Below are positions 45,430 to 53,690 of a stretch of DNA of 64,000 bases, piece after piece. The position numbers and the translations under genes were made by a program. The DNA is from Bacillota bacterium (GTDB lineage Bacteria > Bacillota > Clostridia > Christensenellales > Pumilibacteraceae). The notes under the pieces are model-generated. The model was not told the DNA's origin. It ran no database searches and saw only the letters and a program-made list of their open reading frames with translations. Location of the stretch: contig WRGC01000004.1 of NCBI GenBank assembly GCA_009787385.1, positions 1 through 64,000 on the forward strand, given 5' to 3'. Position 1 is the first letter of the stretch. Each line of letters opens with the position of its first letter.

Positions 45430-46782
45430 ATGAACTTAGAATATTTTGATTTGAACATAGAAAAGGTTTTGGAACATTGGAATGTAGCTTTTGCTATTAG
45501 GGAATTTATTTCAAATGCTCTTGATGAACAAAAATTGACAAACACTAAAGACATTGAAATTTTTAAAAATGGATCTAATTGGTACATAAGAGACTTTGGC
45601 AGAGGTATAAAAGTTGAACACTTTTCTCAAAATGAAAATCCAGAAAAACTAAAATCATCTAATCTAATAGGAAAATTTGGTGTTGGATTGAAGGATGCTT
45701 TGGCTGTTTTGGATAGAAATAATATAAAAGCTAAAATCAGTTCACGGTATGTATCTGTACAGACTCAAATGATAGCAAAAGGCAACTTTGGAATACAAAC
45801 TTTACATGCAGTAGTTGATAAAGAAAATGTACAAAAAGATTTTTGTGGAACACTTATTGAAATAAATGTTGATGACTATACAATAGAACAAGCAAAAAGC
45901 TTCTTTTTACATTTTAATAAAAATGCTATTTTACTAGAATGTACCAAGTATGGTGAAATTTATTTGCAACAACAAGTACCCGCTATATATGTAAATGGTA
46001 TAAAAATTGCAGATGAAGAGAATTTTTTATTTTCTTACAATATAACTAATATAAATACAGCACTTAAAAGAGCTTTGAATAGAGAACGCTCAAATGTAGG
46101 TAAAGTTGCCTACAGCAATACTATAAAACAAATACTATTAGAATGCAAAAGTCAAGATGTCTTATCAAAACTTATTAAAGATTTATCAAATTTTGTAAAA
46201 GGTACACAAAAAGATGAAAGTAAATGGATAGATGTAGCAGAATATGCTACACGAGTTTTAAATAAAACGGGCAAACATGTATTTGTTAGTGCTTTAAATC
46301 CACTAGATACCAATCAAATGGAGATTGCAAGAAACACAGGTAGAGAAGTTATAACATTGCCAGATAATTTATTACAAAAAGCACGAGATAATATTTATAC
46401 TTTTCAAAATGCTAAAAAAGAATATAGCGACTCTTTTGTATTAGAATTTATAGATTATGATCAATTGACAAAAGAAGAACAGATGGTTTTTGATATATCA
46501 AAGAATATAAGAGAATTTTTTATAGAAAGAAACTTTAAAAAACTACCTGAGATTAAAATAGTAAAAAAACTATCTCTTTTAGTCATGGCAAGAGGACTTT
46601 GGGATGGACGACTTATATATGTACAACGCAATGTTTTGTTAGACAAATTGGATTTTGTAACAGTAGTATCTCACGAATATGCACATTCACTAAAAAACAA
46701 CCATGACAACACTAGAGAATTTGAAAATGATTTAGGCGATATTTTGGGGCAATATGCAATAAAGGCATTAGGTATTATATAA
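45430..46782 (+). CDS. GHKL-type ATPase with a C-terminal HExxH metallopeptidase-like motif
   Basis: A 450-residue protein with AAGGAG 7 nt before the ATG. The N-terminal 200 residues show a GHKL (Hsp90/gyrase/MutL) ATP-binding fold: EFISNALDE (25-33, N-box), RDFGRGI (54-60) and GKFGVGLKDAL (81-91). The middle, about 200-380, is unassigned. The C-terminal end has VVSHEYAHSL (412-421), an HExxH zinc motif, with Glu 430 and Glu 432 as possible third ligands. A membrane segment is absent. It has its own promoter and terminator in the accessory zone. I know no characterised system with this architecture; ATP-gated proteolysis or a defence role is inference. Confidence 0.8.
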   Translation: MNLEYFDLNIEKVLEHWNVAFAIREFISNALDEQKLTNTKDIEIFKNGSNWYIRDFGRGIKVEHFSQNENPEKLKSSNLIGKFGVGLKDALAVLDRNNIKAKISSRYVSVQTQMIAKGNFGIQTLHAVVDKENVQKDFCGTLIEINVDDYTIEQAKSFFLHFNKNAILLECTKYGEIYLQQQVPAIYVNGIKIADEENFLFSYNITNINTALKRALNRERSNVGKVAYSNTIKQILLECKSQDVLSKLIKDLSNFVKGTQKDESKWIDVAEYATRVLNKTGKHVFVSALNPLDTNQMEIARNTGREVITLPDNLLQKARDNIYTFQNAKKEYSDSFVLEFIDYDQLTKEEQMVFDISKNIREFFIERNFKKLPEIKIVKKLSLLVMARGLWDGRLIYVQRNVLLDKLDFVTVVSHEYAHSLKNNHDNTREFENDLGDILGQYAIKALGII

Positions 46783-46835
46783 GTCACAAATCTAATAAAT
46801 AAAATTGCAAGTTGATAGAATTTTATGTATTATAT

Positions 46836-46871
46836 AAACAACAAGTAGAGTGCATACTCTACTTGTTGTTT
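46836..46871. terminator. Bidirectional terminator between the ATPase gene and the tRNA cluster
   Basis: A perfect 16-bp stem (46836-46851 with 46856-46871) with a 4-nt loop. It touches the 3' end of the tRNA-Thr gene and lies past the ATPase stop codon, so it ends both convergent transcripts. Confidence 0.8.
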
Positions 46872-46945
46872 GGAGCTGGTGAGAAGAATCGAACCCCCAA
46901 CCTACTGATTACAAGTCAGTTGCTCTACCGTTGAGCTACACCAGC
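46871..46945 (-). tRNA. tRNA-Thr (TGT)
   Basis: Minus-strand cloverleaf, acceptor GCTGGTG/CACCAGC, anticodon loop CTTGTAA (TGT), T-loop GTTCGAT, CCA encoded. It is the last gene of the five-tRNA cluster. Confidence 0.95.
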
Positions 46946-46972
46946 ACGATTATCAAGACACAATTTGACTTG

Positions 46973-47048
46973 TGGTGCCCCGTCGCGGAATTGAACCACG
47001 GACACAGGGATTTTCAGTCCCTTGCTCTACCGACTGAGCTAACGAGGC
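46973..47048 (-). tRNA. tRNA-Phe (GAA)
   Basis: Minus-strand cloverleaf, acceptor GCCTCGT/ACGGGGC, anticodon loop CTGAAAA (GAA), T-loop GTTCAAT, CCA encoded. Confidence 0.95.
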
Positions 47049-47149
47049 AAGTTTTGGTCAATCTCTCACATTGAATATAATACATTATCAATATTCGTCA
47101 AAAGATTAACCTAAATTACATTGACATATACATAACAAATATACTTAAA

Positions 47150-47226
47150 TGGCGACCCGTATCGGGCTCGAACCGACGACCTCCAACGTGACAGGCTGGC
47201 GCTCTAACCATCTGAGCTAACGGGCC
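47150..47226 (-). tRNA. tRNA-Asp (GTC)
   Basis: Minus-strand cloverleaf, acceptor GGCCCGT/ACGGGTC, anticodon loop CTGTCAC (GTC), discriminator G and encoded CCA. Confidence 0.95.
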
Positions 47227-47249
47227 AAAAAATAATATATCAATGTTAT

Positions 47250-47336
47250 TGGTGGGCCTTCAGGGACTTGAACCCCGGACCAACCGGTTATGAGCCGGTC
47301 GCTCTAACCAACTGAGCTAAAGGCCCCCATAAGGAG
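47250..47336 (-). tRNA. tRNA with CAT anticodon (Met elongator, or Ile2)
   Basis: Minus-strand cloverleaf, acceptor GGGCCTT/AAGGCCC, anticodon loop CTCATAA. A CAT anticodon can be elongator Met or, after lysidine modification, Ile2. The acceptor is fully paired at its first position, so it is not initiator Met. The choice cannot be made by eye. The 3' trailer base count puts the 5' end at about 47327-47336. Confidence 0.85.
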
Positions 47337-47345
47337 ATAATCTAG

Positions 47346-47421
47346 TGGTCGAGGTGGAGAGACTCGAACTCCCGGCCCCATGGTCCCAAACCACGTACGC
47401 TACCAACTGCGCTACACCTCG
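47346..47421 (-). tRNA. tRNA-Pro (TGG)
   Basis: Minus-strand cloverleaf, acceptor CGAGGTG/CACCTCG, anticodon loop TTTGGGA (TGG), T-loop GTTCGAG, CCA encoded. First gene of the cluster after the promoter. Confidence 0.95.
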
Positions 47422-47474
47422 TCAAACAAAACAATTTGATTGCAACCCCAAAGCCACAATCAATCATTTGTACT

Positions 47475-47503
47475 ATTGTACAATAAATTTTAAATGTTGT
47501 CAA
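47475..47503 (-). promoter_or_regulatory. Promoter of the tRNA cluster
   Basis: Minus-strand TTGACA (47503-47498), 17-bp spacer, TACAAT (47480-47475), about 54 bp before tRNA-Pro. All five tRNAs follow in one direction with short spacers and one terminator, so they form one transcript. Confidence 0.85.
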
Positions 47504-47549
47504 TTGTTTTACATAATTTTCTATTATATATTTTAATATTTTGTGTCAA

Positions 47550-47596
47550 TGTCAATTGTAAAGTAAAAAGCAACGATTGGTATAAATAAGTTTGTT
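47550..47596 (+). repeat. 47-bp dispersed repeat, copy 2
   Basis: Identical to 1479-1525. Here it lies upstream of the tRNA-cluster promoter. The remaining 47422-47752 gap shows nothing else beyond that promoter. Confidence 0.85.
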
Positions 47597-47752
47597 TGTA
47601 TTAAAAATATCAATATTACTTAAACATATCTAAATTAGATATATAGTATTTTTATTAATATTAGTTATTCTCATATATGTTTTAAAATACATTAACCAAT
47701 TTAGTTTTGAAAATATAAGTACATGACTTAGATAATTATTATAGTAATTATG

Positions 47753-49438
47753 CTACTCAACTAAATTTAGTTTTAAATAATAAACTAAAATTGAATTAAT
47801 AATACCTGTCATATAAGTTAATATTTGTCTTGATAAAATTATCTCAAATATATCAGGACTAATCTTATTTTGATGCACTAAGTTATTACGCAAGTCTAAT
47901 CCTATTTTACCATATTTACCCTTATCATTAGACAGAATATACTTCAACGCATTTGCATGATGCTTGCCTAAAACCAATTGCACATGTTCATTTTCTAATA
48001 ATTGTTTAAGCTGTAATTGCATTACATTGGCATACTCTTCATTTGATTCTTTACCAACAATTGCTCTCAACAATTTCTCTATAAACCCCAAGCTATAAAA
48101 TATAAAAGATGAACAATATGCTTTTTGATGAACAGAATTATCATTATCTTTAATAAACCAAAATAGCTCAGCCAAAAATCGCCAATCTTTTTGCAAGTCA
48201 TCTTTTATTGACAACTTTGATTTAATTTCTTTCATTATACTTAATATAATTTCAAAAAATTGTCGTTTTCTATCCTTAACTGAAAAATATTTAAAAAACA
48301 TAATTTGTTGAATATTTGTAAATAAACTAATATCGCTAACAATCCTATGAGTATAATATTCATTGTGCATTCGTTCGTCCCTACACATTTCAATCAAGTC
48401 TATTTGCCATTTCTCAGTTGTATCTTTTATAAAATCAACATAGTCAAATTGTGAAATTATTTTATTTGTTCCATCATCATATTTTACCGGCATATGTGTC
48501 AATTGCAAAATATCAATGTATGGTTCTTTTTTTATTTGCCAATAATCCTCAAGTATTTTAACATCAACTTCTCTGTTAATTTTAAATCCCGTTTTTTCAA
48601 TCCATTCACTCAATAATTTTTCAATCTTTGATATTATTATTGGCTTGTCGTTATATAGAGTAGATTTTAATTCTTTCAATATATCATATCCATCAAACAA
48701 TATTCTATGATATTGAAATGCATTATCTTTTTCTTCCAACACATCTTCATAAGTTTTAAGTAATTGATTAAATAATTCTAAATCTATTTTTGATATATCT
48801 TTATCAATATTGTTTATAGCTTTATGGAACTCAAAAGACCTTTTATCTATATTGACTAAAAGATATTCTTTGGTCATGTACTTTTCTACAAATGATTGTA
48901 ATACTTGTTTATTTGCTTTAAAAAACTTTTTAAAATCTTTAATGTCCCTTGCTATATAAAATGGGTACATACACTCAACTACTTGTTTAATTTCATTAGT
49001 AGATAATCTTGCAAAATTTTTCTTAACAAACTCATATCCACAATGCATAATAATATCATTATTCAAAATTGCATCAATATTTGCTTTTACAAATTTTAAT
49101 ATATTATCAAAATTAAATTTTTCAAAAACTGAATTAATACATGATAAAACTTCTTTTATTATTTCTACTATGTTTTCTCTATAAAATAAATTATCAGGTT
49201 TAAGTTTTACTATATTTGTTAATATAGAATCTTTATTTTTACATGACAAAAAAATAAACATATAGTCAATAAACCCATCTATATTATCTACATTAAAATT
49301 ATATTGCTCAAAATATTCTCTTATAGCAATACAATCTATTTCTTGCAAAAATATAATGTCATCATGCCAATCATTATTAAGAATATACAACAATTGATTA
49401 TTTCCATTTCGTAAATTTAAATTGTTGATTATATTCAT
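47753..49438 (-). CDS. Large helical protein with a C-terminal HEPN-type RNase motif
   Basis: A 561-residue, Lys/Ile/Asn-rich, mostly helical protein with no membrane segment. Near the C-terminus, GLDLRNNLVH places R517 and H522 in the R-x4-H pattern with Asn after Arg, the hallmark of HEPN domains. The preceding stretch with a conserved-looking LGKHHANALKYIL resembles DUF4209-like proteins. HEPN domains act as RNases in toxin-antitoxin, abortive infection and CRISPR systems. The first 400 residues have no recognised motif. No ribosome binding site is evident. It neighbours the tRNA cluster in an accessory context. Confidence 0.68.
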   Translation of the reverse strand: MNIINNLNLRNGNNQLLYILNNDWHDDIIFLQEIDCIAIREYFEQYNFNVDNIDGFIDYMFIFLSCKNKDSILTNIVKLKPDNLFYRENIVEIIKEVLSCINSVFEKFNFDNILKFVKANIDAILNNDIIMHCGYEFVKKNFARLSTNEIKQVVECMYPFYIARDIKDFKKFFKANKQVLQSFVEKYMTKEYLLVNIDKRSFEFHKAINNIDKDISKIDLELFNQLLKTYEDVLEEKDNAFQYHRILFDGYDILKELKSTLYNDKPIIISKIEKLLSEWIEKTGFKINREVDVKILEDYWQIKKEPYIDILQLTHMPVKYDDGTNKIISQFDYVDFIKDTTEKWQIDLIEMCRDERMHNEYYTHRIVSDISLFTNIQQIMFFKYFSVKDRKRQFFEIILSIMKEIKSKLSIKDDLQKDWRFLAELFWFIKDNDNSVHQKAYCSSFIFYSLGFIEKLLRAIVGKESNEEYANVMQLQLKQLLENEHVQLVLGKHHANALKYILSNDKGKYGKIGLDLRNNLVHQNKISPDIFEIILSRQILTYMTGIINSILVYYLKLNLVE

Positions 49439-49755
49439 ATGCTAATTGCTATTTTATCAAAGATTTTGTAACATCTTTTTTAGTAAAAAGTGATAGAAAT
49501 ATTTGGAAAACAACTAAATCTTTGAAGCATTTTATGTATTTTGTTTGTAGTATAGTGTTTTGTGTGCTTCAAGTCAAGCTAATTTAGGTTGTTTTTATAT
49601 GACTGTATATATTATATATTACACCTGTTGAATATAGTAGGTTGGTTAACTTTTCTTATCTTAATATCAAATAACTCTTTTATAAACCCAAACTTCACTT
49701 TTCTATTTAAGCATTCAATAGTTATGTTTTGTATATAGCAATCATACAATAGCAT
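49439..49755. other. Gene-free divergent region
   Basis: About 315 bp between the HEPN gene and the small exporter gene. It holds an 8-bp inverted repeat (TTGAAGCA at 49522 and TGCTTCAA at 49565) with a long loop. I see no gene or clear promoter. Confidence 0.5.
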
Positions 49756-50424
49756 ATGATACATGCATTTGTAGAAGTTTTGGTGCAATTTCTTAAGGCT
49801 ACCAAAATGAGTAATTGGCTTATTACAATGATGATTTCTTTTTTGCCTATAGCAGAATTGAGATTAGGGATACCTATTGGAATGCGATTGGGGCTTGACA
49901 ATTTTCAAGCATGGTTGTTTAGTTTTGTTGGCTCTAGTATGGCTGCCCCTATTGTACTTATTTGCTTTGTACCAATACTTGACAAAATGTCTCAAACAAA
50001 AGGATTTACTGCTATTTCTAGCATATTTACTGGTATATTTAGTACACACGCACAAAAGCTTGAAAAAAACAAACAAGAACAAAAACCAAAATCTCAACTC
50101 AAACGATGTATTGCAGTAGTACTGTTTGTAGCTATGCCGGGTCCTATGACTGGCGTATGGGGTGGTGCTGCCGTAGCATGCTTGCTCAAATTGGATTTTT
50201 TCAAATCAGTAATTAGTGTTGTATTGGGCAATCTCATAGCTAGCTTATTGGTATTGGCATTTAGTGATATGTTTGATATTTTTTTAGACTATATTATAGT
50301 AGCATTACTAATACTTGCTGCAATTAGTATATTGACATTGATTTTTAAATTTATAAAAAAAGTATTGAGAATCAAAACAAAGGTTGTAGACAAAGCATTG
50401 AGTACAATTGGCAACAACAAATAA
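49756..50424 (+). CDS. Small multidrug export-type membrane protein (COG2426)
   Basis: A 222-residue integral membrane protein of the Sm_multidrug_ex family. Diagnostic segments are FLPIAELRLGIPIGM (about 29-43), FVGSSMAAPIV and MPGPMTGVWGGAAVA near 134-148, with about five membrane helices. A Lys/Gln-rich cytosolic loop (about 97-118) and a Lys-rich tail are present. Despite the family name its transport role is not well established. No Shine-Dalgarno; TACAAT lies 5 nt before the ATG. A strong terminator follows. Confidence 0.88.
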   Translation: MIHAFVEVLVQFLKATKMSNWLITMMISFLPIAELRLGIPIGMRLGLDNFQAWLFSFVGSSMAAPIVLICFVPILDKMSQTKGFTAISSIFTGIFSTHAQKLEKNKQEQKPKSQLKRCIAVVLFVAMPGPMTGVWGGAAVACLLKLDFFKSVISVVLGNLIASLLVLAFSDMFDIFLDYIIVALLILAAISILTLIFKFIKKVLRIKTKVVDKALSTIGNNK

Positions 50425-50441
50425 AAATCTATAACATCAAC

Positions 50442-50472
50442 AAAAACAGTGCAATACTAATGCACTGTTTTT
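50442..50472. terminator. Terminator between the exporter gene and the SPOR-like gene
   Basis: A perfect 12-bp stem AAAAACAGTGCA/TGCACTGTTTTT with a 7-nt loop and flanking A/T runs. It sits between convergent genes. Confidence 0.9.
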
Positions 50473-50515
50473 ACTTTCAAACTTTAATTTATATTAGAGT
50501 TTTTTGCTACAATAA

Positions 50516-51280
50516 TTATGCACAAATAATTATTACTGTATCAATCAAAATCTTCATAATATCAGAACAAATAGTATCCAATCTCAATACCAAATCATTC
50601 ATATTATCAATCAATATTTTGTATATTGAAAATACTTTATTGTCAATATTTTCTCTCTTGCTCAAATCTTGTAATTGTGCCAACTTGATAACGCACTCAG
50701 ATTTTATAACTTCTATCAAATAGTTCAATTTGCCATAACTCACACTATAATTGCCAAATCCATTTATTTGTTTGTTTAATGTATAAACAGTTTGCATAGG
50801 AAAATCAATTAAATCATGTAATAATAATACAGTAGACTTATCACTTGCAACGCAATTTTGTTTTGAGCGTTCAAAGTATGCTATAGTTTGGTTGTTATCT
50901 AAACTATCTACAGATTGTACAATTTTAGAATAAACTCTATAAATTCCATCTTTCCCCAAATGCACATATCCTGCACCACCATTTTTAAAATCATTATCTG
51001 CAGCTATTTGAGCTTTTTGCAATTGTTCAAATTCACCAACTTGTACTACAGCAATATTTTCCGTCTGCAATTCTATTAAAAAACTAGGGTTTAAAAAAGC
51101 ATTGTATCCAATAATACCACCACTCAACAATACACTAATCAGCAACACAAAACTAATTATAAAATTGTGATTAAATTTTACAACCCTATAATTGTAAGAA
51201 TATGGTATAGAATAATCATCGCTATTGAAATGAGACTGAATATTGTCCATTAAGTTGCTCCACAATAAATTTTCATCCAA
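50516..51280 (-). CDS. Single-helix membrane protein with a SPOR-like extracytoplasmic region
   Basis: A 254-residue protein with a 37-residue cytoplasmic start, a membrane helix near 38-62 and an outside domain. Residues about 76-118 (VVQVGEFEQLQKAQIAADN then GGAGYVHLGKDGIYRVY) have the look of a SPOR peptidoglycan-binding repeat. The rest is helical and unrecognised. It is 31 bp downstream of the ylmC-like gene and near sigG, so a sporulation or envelope role is plausible by context only. No clear ribosome site is seen. Confidence 0.65.
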   Translation of the reverse strand: MDENLLWSNLMDNIQSHFNSDDYSIPYSYNYRVVKFNHNFIISFVLLISVLLSGGIIGYNAFLNPSFLIELQTENIAVVQVGEFEQLQKAQIAADNDFKNGGAGYVHLGKDGIYRVYSKIVQSVDSLDNNQTIAYFERSKQNCVASDKSTVLLLHDLIDFPMQTVYTLNKQINGFGNYSVSYGKLNYLIEVIKSECVIKLAQLQDLSKRENIDNKVFSIYKILIDNMNDLVLRLDTICSDIMKILIDTVIIICA

Positions 51281-51311
51281 ATCATGTATAATTTAAAGTT
51301 AGATAATTTAT

Positions 51312-51899
51312 TTACAAACTACTACTATTCCAACGATAACTACAATCAAACAACATACACTTGCTACACTTGTTGTCACAATCTATCCCCGGTCTAAAGT
51401 GTGGACTGCTTACATCGGGTACTGACATTGATATACTATCTTCATGCCTAGATTGCCTAGATTGAGAGTTTTGATCTCGTTCATTACTTTTGTCTTGGTC
51501 AGTAGTTGTGGACCGAGATTTTTGCATTACCTCTACCGATGTTTGCTTTTGAAAAACTTCTTCATCTTGCTCATCTAATTCTACACTATTTATACGCACT
51601 CTCTCACCTACTCTTTCTCTATTTGGTCTATCTTGAGAATATTGCATTATACATACCAAAATAATATCTTCACCTATTTTTTCTACAGATTCCCATGGCA
51701 AAAATATTGGCTCGTTGTTTCTAAAAATAATATTCTTTCGTACAGGTGGTACAACTAGTCCCAAAATTTTGCCATCTCTTGTTCCAAATACTATATCTAT
51801 AATACGACCAAATCTCTTTCCATCTATACTATTAATAACTTCTTTTGCACGAAGTTCGGCAAAAGAAAATGTATTGTGATTTCTACTTCTTTTTGACAT
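51312..51899 (-). CDS. YlmC/YmxH-family PRC-barrel sporulation protein
   Basis: A 195-residue protein. The first 85 residues form a PRC-barrel of the YlmC/YmxH type: FSFAELRAKEVINSIDGKRFGRIIDIVF and FLPWESVEKIGEDIILV. Most family members end there; this one has an added polar, Ser/Arg/Gln-rich extension (about 90-165) and a Cys cluster near the end with CDNKCSKCMLFDC. In Clostridia ylmC-type genes commonly adjoin sigG, as here, where the two are divergent. Its biochemical role is unknown. No ribosome binding site is visible. Confidence 0.85.
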   Translation of the reverse strand: MSKRSRNHNTFSFAELRAKEVINSIDGKRFGRIIDIVFGTRDGKILGLVVPPVRKNIIFRNNEPIFLPWESVEKIGEDIILVCIMQYSQDRPNRERVGERVRINSVELDEQDEEVFQKQTSVEVMQKSRSTTTDQDKSNERDQNSQSRQSRHEDSISMSVPDVSSPHFRPGIDCDNKCSKCMLFDCSYRWNSSSL

Positions 51900-52029
51900 A
51901 ATATTAAGAAATGGTACTTGTAGTAATAGTTAAAAACAAATTATACTTTACTCGCAATAATTGCTAAGAATAAATATAATTCACACTTTCAAAACTCTTA
52001 AAACTATTGCCTATACAACCAATTGCTCC

Positions 52030-52200
52030 ATGAAGTATTATACTATCAAAATATCACAAATATTACAAAAGCTGTCAAAATACTACTATCTAGTGCATAA
52101 AAATCAATTGAAAAAACAAAACTACTTTGGTATACTTATTTTATTAATCTTAAGTTTGTTATTTTTTAACAAACTATTATTAAAAACTTCTGGAAATTAA
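52030..52200 (+). CDS. Possible small membrane protein upstream of sigG
   Basis: A 56-codon frame ending 10 bp before sigG. It encodes a basic stretch followed by a hydrophobic helix (FGILILLILSLLFF). There is no Shine-Dalgarno, so it may be chance. It is the only candidate gene in the 311-bp region between ylmC and sigG. Confidence 0.22.
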   Translation: MKYYTIKISQILQKLSKYYYLVHKNQLKKQNYFGILILLILSLLFFNKLLLKTSGN

Positions 52201-52210
52201 AATAAAAAAT

Positions 52211-52981
52211 ATGAATAACAGAGTAGTAATTTGTGGTATAGATACCGCCAACCTTCCAAAGATAACGCACAAAGAGACTATAGAACTTATCAAACTAGCC
52301 AAAACAGGAGATGAAAAAGCTAGAGAACAGTTTTTGATGTCTAATATGCGACTTGTATTGAGTATAGTGCAACGCTTTGGCAACAAGAAAGAAGCTATAG
52401 ATGATATATTTCAAGTAGGTTGCATTGGTCTAATCAAAGCAATGCAAAATTTTAATACTGAATATAATCTAAGATTTAGCACATATGCTGTACCTATGAT
52501 TATAGGCGAAATTAGAAGGTATTTGAGAGACAATAGTGCTGTACGCATTAGTCGCAGCATAAGAGACAATGCTTATAAAGTACTTCAAGCTAGGCAAGCT
52601 CTAGAGACCGGAATGGACAGAGAAGCATCTTTAGAAGAAATAGCAGCTACAATAGATTTGAGTGTAAAAGAAGTAGTGTATTGTCTAGATGCTATAAGTG
52701 ATCCTGTGTCAATATTTGACCCTGTATACCATGATGATGGTGATACAGTTATGGTTATGGATCAACTTAAAGACCACAAAAATATAGATGAAAACTGGCT
52801 TAGCAATGTCAATCTAAGTGATGCTATCAACAAATTGTCGCCAAGAGAAAAAGAAATTTTGATGCTAAGATTTTTTGAAGGCAAAACTCAAATAGAAGTA
52901 TCAAGAGAAGTTGGTATAAGTCAAGCACAAGTATCTAGACTTGAAAAAAATGCAATTGCAGATTTGCAAAAAAATATATAG
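52211..52981 (+). CDS. sigG: Forespore sigma factor SigG
   Basis: Sigma-70 family member that directs late forespore transcription. Near-family-identical stretches are RLVLSIVQRF, DIFQVGCIGLIKAM, FSTYAVPMIIGEIRRYLRDN (about 95-114) and ISQAQVSRLEKNA at the end, which is region 4. The 256-residue length and the N-terminal VICGIDTANLP match SigG rather than SigF. Region 3, LEEIAATIDL to DPVSIFDPVY, also fits. No Shine-Dalgarno is seen; a TAAAAT lies 7 nt before the ATG. Its presence implies the organism sporulates or recently descended from spore formers. Confidence 0.95.
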   Translation: MNNRVVICGIDTANLPKITHKETIELIKLAKTGDEKAREQFLMSNMRLVLSIVQRFGNKKEAIDDIFQVGCIGLIKAMQNFNTEYNLRFSTYAVPMIIGEIRRYLRDNSAVRISRSIRDNAYKVLQARQALETGMDREASLEEIAATIDLSVKEVVYCLDAISDPVSIFDPVYHDDGDTVMVMDQLKDHKNIDENWLSNVNLSDAINKLSPREKEILMLRFFEGKTQIEVSREVGISQAQVSRLEKNAIADLQKNI

Positions 52982-53031
52982 ATTGCTATCCAATTTTTGT
53001 AAACATAAGTAAATATAAAAGCTAGTTTATG

Positions 53032-53070
53032 ACAAAAATAGATACATCACAATGATGTATCTATTTTTGT
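53032..53070. terminator. Long bidirectional terminator between sigG and the flavodoxin-fold gene
   Basis: An 18-bp perfect stem (53032-53049 with 53053-53070) with a 3-nt loop, extendable outward to about 28 bp with one mismatch. It runs into the last codons of the convergent minus-strand gene. Confidence 0.9.
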
Positions 53071-53606
53071 TATAAACTAGTAATACCACTACTAGGATCA
53101 GTAGAATTAAACTGAGCTAACAACTTCCCTGCTGCCTCTATATGGTCTTCTGTACCTTTGCGATATGTCCAATAGTATGGGTACATAGGAAACAAACTTT
53201 GACCAATTTCTGCCATCATACTTTGCCATGCTAAAAAATACATTTCCAATGGAGCATTGTTGTTGCGTAATCTATACCATCTTTCAGGTTTACCACTAGT
53301 CACACTAATCATCCATAGTTTGCCACCGTCTTTTATGCTTTCTATAAACTCATCAGTAAATATATCTTGCAACCACTTTTTTAGCAATGCAGGATCACTA
53401 TACCAAATAAGTGGTATAACTATAAGTATACGATCATGCTCCTTGACTAATTGCTGTTCTTGCTTGATATCAAAAGCATACCCCTTATGGCTTTCAGAAA
53501 GCTTGTGTATTGTTATATCTGTATGTTGTGCAAATTCATTTATCCATGTGGCACTAACACTACTCTTTCCCAAATCTGGGTGAGCAAATATTGCTAATTT
53601 TTTCAT
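53070..53606 (-). CDS. Flavodoxin-fold NAD(P)H oxidoreductase (Flavodoxin_2, KefF/YwrO-like)
   Basis: A 178-residue FMN-dependent quinone or nitro-reductase-like enzyme. Family motifs are LAIFAHPDLGKSSVS (4-18), the loop LIVIPLIWYSDPALLKKWLQDIF near 78-100, and GGKLWMISVTSG near 113-124. It would reduce quinones or electrophiles with two electrons. No kefB/C antiporter is adjacent. The start has no Shine-Dalgarno; the promoter -10 ends 6 nt upstream, implying a leaderless mRNA. Confidence 0.9.
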   Translation of the reverse strand: MKKLAIFAHPDLGKSSVSATWINEFAQHTDITIHKLSESHKGYAFDIKQEQQLVKEHDRILIVIPLIWYSDPALLKKWLQDIFTDEFIESIKDGGKLWMISVTSGKPERWYRLRNNNAPLEMYFLAWQSMMAEIGQSLFPMYPYYWTYRKGTEDHIEAAGKLLAQFNSTDPSSGITSL

Positions 53607-53612
53607 AATTAT

Positions 53613-53641
53613 ATTTTATCATATTTTACAAGTTTTGGCAA
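53613..53641 (-). promoter_or_regulatory. Promoter of the flavodoxin-fold gene, predicted leaderless
   Basis: Minus-strand TTGCCA (53641-53636), 17-bp spacer, TAAAAT (53618-53613) preceded by TGA, then 6 nt to the ATG. Confidence 0.72.
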
Positions 53642-53690
53642 TTGATGCTACAAATAAAGTTGTACTATACAAAGTAGTTTTTGACAAACT

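Noticed and set aside
49522..49572. Inverted repeat TTGAAGCA/TGCTTCAA upstream of the exporter gene
   Set aside because: Arms are only 8 bp with a 35-nt loop; too weak to call a terminator or operator.
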